Origin: CAWHOW01 sp963831005
Lineage (GTDB): Bacteria; Bacteroidota; Bacteroidia; Bacteroidales; CG2-30-32-10
NCBI GenBank assembly: GCA_963831005.1
Contig: CAWHOW010000039.1
Coordinates: 1 to 64,000 of the forward strand
Reading direction: 5' to 3'
DNA length: 64,000 nt
Shown: piece by piece, positions 58,416 through 64,000 of the stretch
Position numbering within the stretch: the first letter of the stretch is position 1
How the letters are laid out: each line of letters begins with the position of its first letter
Notes under the pieces: generated by a model
What the model saw: the letters and a program-made list of their open reading frames with translations, nothing else
Told to the model about the DNA's origin: nothing
The model's database searches: none
Program-made: the position numbers and the translations under genes

Positions 58416-59654
58416 ATGAAGTTATTAGTAGCAGAAAATATTAAAATATCCTTAAAATCTGTAAGAAGCCACTTACTCAGAACAGTGCTTACCATTCTGA
58501 TTATTGCATTTGGCATTATGGCGCTTGTTGGCATCCTGACTGCAATTGATTCACTCAAATATTCTATCAGCAGTAATTTTACCCGAATGGGCGCTAATAC
58601 TTTTACTATCCGGAATAGGGAAACAAAAATAGTTATGGGTAATGGCAGTGGACCCAAACAATATGAATCTATTACTTACAAAGAAGCTCAAAAATTCAAA
58701 GAAGATTTCGATTTTCCCGCTTATACATCTATTATAACGCTTGCAACATATACTGCCACGTTGAAATATAAATCTGAAAAAACAAATCCTAATACAGGAG
58801 TATTGGGTGTAGATGAAAATTATTTAATCACTTCGGGAAATGACCTTTTAATGGGCAGAGATTTCACATTGCAGGAAATTGAAAATGGAACTAATGTTGT
58901 GATATTAGGCAGCGACCTTGTGAAAAATCTTTTTAAGAATAAAGAAATCCCAACAGAAGAACAAATTTCAATCGGTCCTGGGAAATACAGGGTAATTGGA
59001 GTATTAAAATCAAAAGGTTCAAGCATGGGTTTTAGTGGTGATAAAAATTGCTTCATCCCATCAGTAAATGTAAGGCAATATTTCCCAAACCCAAATGCAA
59101 CATTTACTATTAGTATTATGCCTAAAGATCCCAAAATGGTTGACGCAGCCGTTGATGAAGCTACCGGTTTGTTCCGTGTAATTCGCAAACTTCCAATCGG
59201 GGTTGATAACAATTTTGAAGTGGCAAAAAGCGACAGTCTTGCTCAGATGATGGTTAGTAATATTCAATATGTAACGCTTGCAGCAACTATTATCGGGTTC
59301 ATTACATTACTTGGTGCTGCAATTGGTCTAATGAATATTATGCTTGTTTCAGTTACAGAGAGAACTAGGGAAATAGGCATAAGGAAGGCAATGGGTGCAA
59401 CAAAAGCAGCTATAAAGAATCAGTTTCTTGTTGAAGCTATTGTAATTTGCCAACTTGGAGGTATTGTTGGAATACTGATAGGTATCCCAATCGGTAATAT
59501 CATTTCGATTTTTATTGGAGGCTCTTTTATAATACCCTGGCTGTGGGTTATCAGCGGTTTAATACTTTGCTTTATGGTTGGGCTTGGTTCCGGAATATAC
59601 CCTGCCATGAAAGCTGCCAATCTTGATCCTATTGAATCCTTGAGATACGAATAG
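58416..59654 (+). CDS. ABC transporter permease, MacB/FtsX type
   Basis: A 412-residue permease: one N-terminal transmembrane helix (LRTVLTILIIAFGIMALVGI), a periplasmic MacB-like domain (about 45-285) and three C-terminal helices beginning near 290 (ITLLGAAIGLMNIMLVSVTE), with the conserved cytoplasmic RTREIGIRKAMGATKAAI coupling helix, ending GLGSGIYPAMKAANLDPIES. Such proteins use ATP hydrolysis by a partner to move mechanical force or export lipoproteins and drugs. No ATPase gene is adjacent, so the partner is elsewhere. Confidence 0.93.
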   Translation: MKLLVAENIKISLKSVRSHLLRTVLTILIIAFGIMALVGILTAIDSLKYSISSNFTRMGANTFTIRNRETKIVMGNGSGPKQYESITYKEAQKFKEDFDFPAYTSIITLATYTATLKYKSEKTNPNTGVLGVDENYLITSGNDLLMGRDFTLQEIENGTNVVILGSDLVKNLFKNKEIPTEEQISIGPGKYRVIGVLKSKGSSMGFSGDKNCFIPSVNVRQYFPNPNATFTISIMPKDPKMVDAAVDEATGLFRVIRKLPIGVDNNFEVAKSDSLAQMMVSNIQYVTLAATIIGFITLLGAAIGLMNIMLVSVTERTREIGIRKAMGATKAAIKNQFLVEAIVICQLGGIVGILIGIPIGNIISIFIGGSFIIPWLWVISGLILCFMVGLGSGIYPAMKAANLDPIESLRYE

Positions 59655-59707
59655 CCATTTTGTCCCCTAAATTAATTCAGATATAAATTAATAACATTTT
59701 TATTCGT

Positions 59708-59736
59708 TTGTAATTAAAATATTTGTATTAATTTTG
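59708..59736 (+). promoter_or_regulatory. Promoter of the response-regulator gene
   Basis: TTG (59708-59710) and TAATTTTG (59729-59736) are 18 bp apart, 29 bp before the ATG at 59766. Confidence 0.65.
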
Positions 59737-59765
59737 GATTTTATTAGAGCAATTAAAACCTTATA

Positions 59766-60428
59766 ATGATGTCTGGTAAAATCAGGATAATTCTTGTTGA
59801 CGATCACGATATAGTGATACTCGGCATTAAAGCTATGCTTGCCAGGAACAACGATGTTGAAATTGTTGCCGTTGTTACCGATGGCGAACAAACCCTTTCT
59901 AAGGTCGGAGAACTAAGGCCAGATGTGGTTGTTTTGGATATTGATCTGCCTAAGGTTTCAGGTATAGAGGTAACCGAATATATTACCAAAAATTACCCTG
60001 CTACCAAAGTGTTGATACATACTTCTTATGTTGATGAAACCAATATAGTAAAAAGTTTCGAAGCTGGCGCACTTGGTTATGTTCCAAAAACATTTAAACC
60101 TGACCAATTACTCGAAGCTATTTACACCGTTAACAAAGGCGAAAGGTACCTTAAAGGAAGTATTTCCGAAACATTCATAAACAGCTATTTTAAAGTAAAG
60201 CAAGCTGAAGCAGCCTCGGAAGTAGTAAAGAAGTCCTTAAGTAAACGTGAGATTGAAATATTGAAACATATTGCAGGCGGACTTGCCAATCAGGAAATTG
60301 CCGACCTGCTTAACATAAGCATACGCACGGTGGAAGCCCATAAGCATAATATTATGAATAAGCTTGAAATTTTCAGCACTGTGGAGCTTGCCAAATACGC
60401 CATTAAGCATCAGATCATCACGCTCTGA
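59766..60428 (+). CDS. LuxR/NarL-type response regulator
   Basis: A 220-residue two-domain regulator. The receiver domain has the acidic pocket LVDDHD, phospho-acceptor Asp58 (VVLDIDLPKVSG), HTSYVDE and the GYVPKTFKPDQLLEAI end with Lys. The C-terminal helix-turn-helix (about 150-215) has SLSKREIEILKHIAGGLANQ-EIADLLNISIRTVEAHKHNI, the LuxR signature. No kinase gene is adjacent, so it is an orphan in this window. Two adjacent ATGs (59766, 59769) could serve as start. Confidence 0.95.
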   Translation: MMSGKIRIILVDDHDIVILGIKAMLARNNDVEIVAVVTDGEQTLSKVGELRPDVVVLDIDLPKVSGIEVTEYITKNYPATKVLIHTSYVDETNIVKSFEAGALGYVPKTFKPDQLLEAIYTVNKGERYLKGSISETFINSYFKVKQAEAASEVVKKSLSKREIEILKHIAGGLANQEIADLLNISIRTVEAHKHNIMNKLEIFSTVELAKYAIKHQIITL

Positions 60429-60585
60429 AGAGCATTTTCTTTCCAGGCATTACACTCTCATGTACAACACAAAAGTTGTGAGTATGATTTTCTGCAAACG
60501 TTAAAAAACTCATAATTTCCACATCTTTTTCCATTCCTATTCAAATTATATATAATTTTAAAGTCTAAATTTTAAAACTTTTATT

Positions 60586-61875
60586 ATGGGACAGATTATT
60601 CACATACAGGCACGTCAGATCCTCGATTCAAGAGGCAACCCGACCATTGAAGTTGATGTAGTTACCGATTCAGGCGTTTTGGGCAGGGCAGCCGTTCCTT
60701 CGGGAGCATCTACCGGTATCCACGAAGCGCACGAACTAAGGGATAACGACAAAGGCATTTACGGGGGCAAAGGCGTTTTAAAAGCCGTGCAGAATGTTAA
60801 CAAAACCCTGCGTGAGGAACTCAATGGTATTGATGTCGCCGAACAGGTTGGCATTGACCAATTGATGATAGAACTTGACGGAACTCCTAACAAAACGAAC
60901 CTCGGCGCTAATGCTATACTGGGTGTTTCGCTTGCAGTGGCAAAAGCAGCCGCTCTCGAATCGCAGCTCCCATTGTATCGCTACCTTGGCGGCATAAATG
61001 CTAAAATTCTTCCAATCCCCATGATGAATATCCTTAATGGCGGTTCGCATGCCGATAATTGCATCGACTTTCAGGAATTTATGATCATGCCTGTTGGTGC
61101 AACAACATTTGCTGAAGCTATTCGCATGGGCGCAGAAGTGTTTCACAGCTTAAAGAATGTGCTTAAAAAGAAAAAATATTCAACCAATGTAGGCGATGAA
61201 GGCGGCTTTGCTCCTAACCTCAAGTCGAACGAAGAAGCTATAACTCTTATTTTGCAAGCTATTGAAGGGGCCAAATATAAACCCGGTAAAGATGTTTATA
61301 TCGCCCTCGATCCAGCAGCTTCCGAGTTTTATATCCCCGAAGAAAAAGTATATCATTTGCATAAATCAACCGGCGATAAGCTGAAACCTGCAGAAATGGT
61401 TAACTATTGGAAGGATTGGGTTAAGAAATATCCTATCATATCCATTGAAGACGGCATGGCCGAAGACGACTGGAACGGATGGAAACTAATGACAACTGCT
61501 CTTGGCGATAAGATACAGCTTGTAGGTGATGATGTTTTTGTTACCAACGTAAAACGCTTACAGGAAGGAATCAATAAAGGCGTTGCAAATTCCATTCTTA
61601 TTAAAGTAAATCAAATAGGAACACTTACCGAAACTATAAATGCAGTTGAATTGGCAAGCGCTAACGGCTATACTTCTGTTATCAGTCACCGTTCGGGCGA
61701 AACCGAAGATACTTTTATTGCCGACCTTTCAGTGGCACTACAAACAGGTATGATAAAAACAGGCTCAGCCTGTCGTTCTGAAAGAATTGCCAAGTATAAC
61801 CAGCTTCTCCGCATTGAAGAAAATCTTGGAACTACCGCGCAATATCTTGGAAAAAAATTCAAGTATGCAAAATAG
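60586..61875 (+). CDS. eno: Enolase
   Basis: A 429-residue glycolytic enzyme interconverting 2-phosphoglycerate and phosphoenolpyruvate. Motifs: ARQILDSRGNPTIEVDVVTD, PSGASTGIHEAHELRD, GGSHADNCIDFQEFMIMPVG, the catalytic NVGDEGGFAPN and VNQIGTLTET with Lys, and the signature SHRSGETEDTFIADLSVALQ. Length and motifs are canonical. It ends in a clear terminator. Confidence 0.99.
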   Translation: MGQIIHIQARQILDSRGNPTIEVDVVTDSGVLGRAAVPSGASTGIHEAHELRDNDKGIYGGKGVLKAVQNVNKTLREELNGIDVAEQVGIDQLMIELDGTPNKTNLGANAILGVSLAVAKAAALESQLPLYRYLGGINAKILPIPMMNILNGGSHADNCIDFQEFMIMPVGATTFAEAIRMGAEVFHSLKNVLKKKKYSTNVGDEGGFAPNLKSNEEAITLILQAIEGAKYKPGKDVYIALDPAASEFYIPEEKVYHLHKSTGDKLKPAEMVNYWKDWVKKYPIISIEDGMAEDDWNGWKLMTTALGDKIQLVGDDVFVTNVKRLQEGINKGVANSILIKVNQIGTLTETINAVELASANGYTSVISHRSGETEDTFIADLSVALQTGMIKTGSACRSERIAKYNQLLRIEENLGTTAQYLGKKFKYAK

Positions 61876-61897
61876 AAGTTTCAAACTATTGTTATTA

Positions 61898-61927
61898 AAG
61901 CCCCTTAAAGAATAAGGGGCTTTTTTC
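61898..61927 (+). terminator. Terminator after eno
   Basis: AAGCCCCTTA-AAGAA-TAAGGGGCTT is followed by a T run, 22 bp after the enolase stop. Confidence 0.92.
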
Positions 61928-61998
61928 TTGAAAGTAATTATTAGGATATATTCGCCCTTATAAGTAATTTTGAATGCACAATTTTAATTTAACATATA

Positions 61999-62784
61999 AT
62001 GAAACTCAAGTTCTACCAGGTTGATGCCTTTGCAGAAAAGTTATTTATGGGAAATCCTGCCGGCGAATGTCCTCTGGATAAATGGCTTCCAGACGATGTA
62101 ATGCAGAAGATTGCTATGGAGAATAATCTTGCGGAAACAGGCTTCTTTGTTAAAGAAGGTGATGCATATCATATCCGGTGGTTCACTCCTGCCGTTGAGG
62201 TTGATCTTTGCGGTCATGCTACGCTTGCTGCAGCTCACGTAATATTTGAATATTTGAAGCATGATTTACCTGTAATTCTTTTCACTTCCCGCAGTGGTAA
62301 TTTATATGTAAGGAAAGAGAATGAACTTCTTGTTTTGAATTTTCCTACTGATAAAATAGAACCTGTAGAAATTTCGGCTACCTTGACAAAAGCTATGGGC
62401 ATTGCACCCAAAGAAGCATATAAAGGAATTTCCGATTACTTACTTGTTTACGAAACACGGGAAGAAGTGGAGAAACTTGCACCTGATTTCAAAACACTTG
62501 CTCAAACAGGCAGCCGTGGATTTATTGCTACTGCAAAAGGTAATGATTGCGATTTTGTTTCCCGCTTTTTCGCACCCGGTGTTGGCGTTGATGAAGACCC
62601 TGTGACAGGTTCTGCTCACACAACTCTAACACCTTACTGGCAAAAGATTTTAGGAAAGAATGAAATGAAAGCCATGCAGCTATCAAAAAGAAAAGGACAT
62701 CTGAAATGCACCTATCTTGGCGAAAGGGTTGAAATAGCAGGCAAAGCAAAGACATATCTTATTGGTGAAATTGAAACAGAATAA
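61999..62784 (+). CDS. PhzF-family isomerase-like protein
   Basis: A 261-residue protein of the PhzF family (diaminopimelate-epimerase fold). It has the start FYQVDAFAEKLFMGNPAGEC, the catalytic Glu in NNLAETGFFV, DLCGHATLAAAHVIF, and GVGVDEDPVTGSAHTTLTPY near the C-terminus. PhzF itself isomerises an intermediate of phenazine synthesis, but most relatives in Bacteroidota have unknown substrates and no phenazine genes are nearby. Its stop is directly followed by the ATG of the UbiD-family gene, so the two are co-transcribed. Confidence 0.93.
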   Translation: MKLKFYQVDAFAEKLFMGNPAGECPLDKWLPDDVMQKIAMENNLAETGFFVKEGDAYHIRWFTPAVEVDLCGHATLAAAHVIFEYLKHDLPVILFTSRSGNLYVRKENELLVLNFPTDKIEPVEISATLTKAMGIAPKEAYKGISDYLLVYETREEVEKLAPDFKTLAQTGSRGFIATAKGNDCDFVSRFFAPGVGVDEDPVTGSAHTTLTPYWQKILGKNEMKAMQLSKRKGHLKCTYLGERVEIAGKAKTYLIGEIETE

Positions 62785-64000
62785 ATGTATAAAAACCTGA
62801 GAGAATTCATACAGGCTTTGGAGCAGGCAAATGAATTGATTCGTGTAAATGAATTTGTTTCTCCTGTTCTTGAGATCACTGAAATTACCGACCGCATCAG
62901 CAAAGCAGGAGGAAAAGCTTTATTGTTTGAGAACACAGGTACAGATTTTCCCCTGCTTATAAACTCAATGGGTTCCATGAAACGTATGTGCATGGCGCTT
63001 GGGGTAAAGGATATGGAGGATATTGGTAAAGAAATGGAAAAGCTTTTCAAACAAATTCTTTCTCCTAAGGAAGGCTTTGTCGACAAGCTAAAACTTTTGC
63101 CAACACTGAATGAAGTTGCTTCGTGGATGCCAAAGCTGATACATAAAAAAGCTCCCTGCCAGGAAATGGTAATGAGCGAAGTTGATTTGTCAAAACTACC
63201 TGTATTGCAATGCTGGCCTTATGACGGAGGAAAGTTTATTACGCTTCCTTTGGTTCATACTGTTGATCCCGAAAACGGGATACGCAATGTGGGAATGTAC
63301 AGGATGCAGGTCTTTGATAAAGACATGACAGGTATGCACTGGCATATTCATAAGAACTCTGCACGTCATTACAGGGAATATAAAAAGCTTGGGAAAAGAA
63401 TGCCGGTGGCTGTTGCACTTGGTGGTGACCCTGTTTATACCTATGCAGCTACAGCTCCTCTACCTGATAATATTGATGAATATTTACTTGCCGGTTTCCT
63501 GAGAAAGAAAAAAGTTGAATTAGTAAAATGTATTACTCAGGATATTGAAGTTCCTGCCGATGCTGATTTCATTATTGAAGGTTATGTTGATCCAAAAGAA
63601 GAGCTGATAGTAGAAGGCCCTTTCGGTGATCATACGGGATACTATTCATTGCAAGACTTGTATCCTAAATTCCATGTTACTTGTATCACTCACAGGAAAA
63701 ATGCGGTGTATCCAGCCACAATTGTTGGTATTCCACCTCAGGAAGACGCATTCATTGGCAAAGCGACAGAGCGTATATTCCTCACTCCTATTCGCATGGC
63801 CATGCTTCCTGAGATACTTGATATGTCCATGCCACCTGAAGGAGTATTTCATAATCTGGCTATAGTTAAAATTAATAAAGAATACCCCGGTCATGCTGCA
63901 AAAGTTATGAATAGCCTGTGGGGCGCAGGACAGATGATGTTCAACAAAATGATGATAGTGGTTGATGAGGATACAGATATTCATAATCCTTCCACTTTGA
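62785..64000 (+). CDS. UbiD-family prenylated-FMN decarboxylase, 3' end outside window
   Basis: ATG at 62785 abuts the PhzF stop; the frame stays open for 405 codons to the window end. The sequence (MYKNLREFIQALEQANELIR, ISKAGGKALLFENTGTDFPL, PVLQCWPYDGGKFITLPLVH, MYRMQVFDKDMTGMHWHIHK, VEGPFGDHTGYYS) is UbiD-like, with the conserved Glu/Arg network and MHWHIHK prFMN-binding region. In Bacteroidota such genes often serve menaquinone synthesis (MenA/UbiD-like decarboxylation), needing the prFMN maker UbiX. The C-terminus is missing here because of the window edge. Confidence 0.95.
   Translation, partial: MYKNLREFIQALEQANELIRVNEFVSPVLEITEITDRISKAGGKALLFENTGTDFPLLINSMGSMKRMCMALGVKDMEDIGKEMEKLFKQILSPKEGFVDKLKLLPTLNEVASWMPKLIHKKAPCQEMVMSEVDLSKLPVLQCWPYDGGKFITLPLVHTVDPENGIRNVGMYRMQVFDKDMTGMHWHIHKNSARHYREYKKLGKRMPVAVALGGDPVYTYAATAPLPDNIDEYLLAGFLRKKKVELVKCITQDIEVPADADFIIEGYVDPKEELIVEGPFGDHTGYYSLQDLYPKFHVTCITHRKNAVYPATIVGIPPQEDAFIGKATERIFLTPIRMAMLPEILDMSMPPEGVFHNLAIVKINKEYPGHAAKVMNSLWGAGQMMFNKMMIVVDEDTDIHNPSTL

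Overview
The window is a piece of a chromosome from a member of the Bacteroidota. Three things show this. Several large secreted proteins end in type IX secretion system (T9SS) sorting domains, including one gliding-motility-type C-terminus. Promoters fit the Bacteroidota pattern TTG-N18-20-TAnnTTTG. The str/S10/spc/alpha ribosomal operons are fused and have no tuf gene between fusA and rpsJ. The DNA is AT-rich, Shine-Dalgarno sequences are rarely visible, and no phage or insertion sequence transposase is present. It looks like ordinary chromosome with a patchy accessory stretch.

Layout. 1-8700: a lipoprotein, three secreted T9SS-type proteins and a long-chain acyl-CoA synthetase. 8890-27450: a 33-gene minus-strand translation block, rpsL-rpsG-fusA-rpsJ through rpoA-rplQ, with secY, map and infA, plus L36 and L30 genes that are easily overlooked. 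It has a strong promoter upstream of rpsL and a terminator after rplQ. 27700-31400: a 1197-residue LamG/PKD T9SS protein. 31400-38200: the accessory stretch, with orphan genes, a RelE/ParE-type toxin-antitoxin pair, a long foldback element, BIME-like hairpins, a MITE-like element and several repeat arrays. 38200-44300: a gliding-type 1107-residue protein and a UvrD/PcrA helicase. 44400-53500: a small lipoprotein, a MauE-thioredoxin protein, an S46 peptidase (probably DPP11-like), RidA, tRNA-Glu, S20, a three-SPOR-repeat protein and RadC. 53570-57000: a compact set of sugar and envelope genes (UDP-GlcNAc 2-epimerase, a deacetylase-like protein, a FemAB/GNAT-like transferase), followed by upp. 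57800-64000: a membrane protein, an ABC-type permease, a LuxR-type response regulator, enolase, a PhzF-family protein and a UbiD decarboxylase that runs off the end.

The most striking pattern is a set of six tandem arrays at about 5.7, 12.6, 33.9, 34.2, 46.0 and 52.6 kb. Every array has a period of exactly 21 bp, but the unit sequences are unrelated from one array to the next. All lie between genes, and in at least four the unit carries a short inverted repeat. One array sits inside the ribosomal operon and encodes the last residues of methionine aminopeptidase. This looks like a genome-wide process or structure that preserves the period rather than the sequence.

Other points of interest are a one-base frameshift that removes the glycine/lysine-rich tail of ribosomal protein S3, a foldback element whose right arm recurs next to the toxin-antitoxin operon, and 11-bp-phased TTAAT repeats upstream of two neighbouring small genes.
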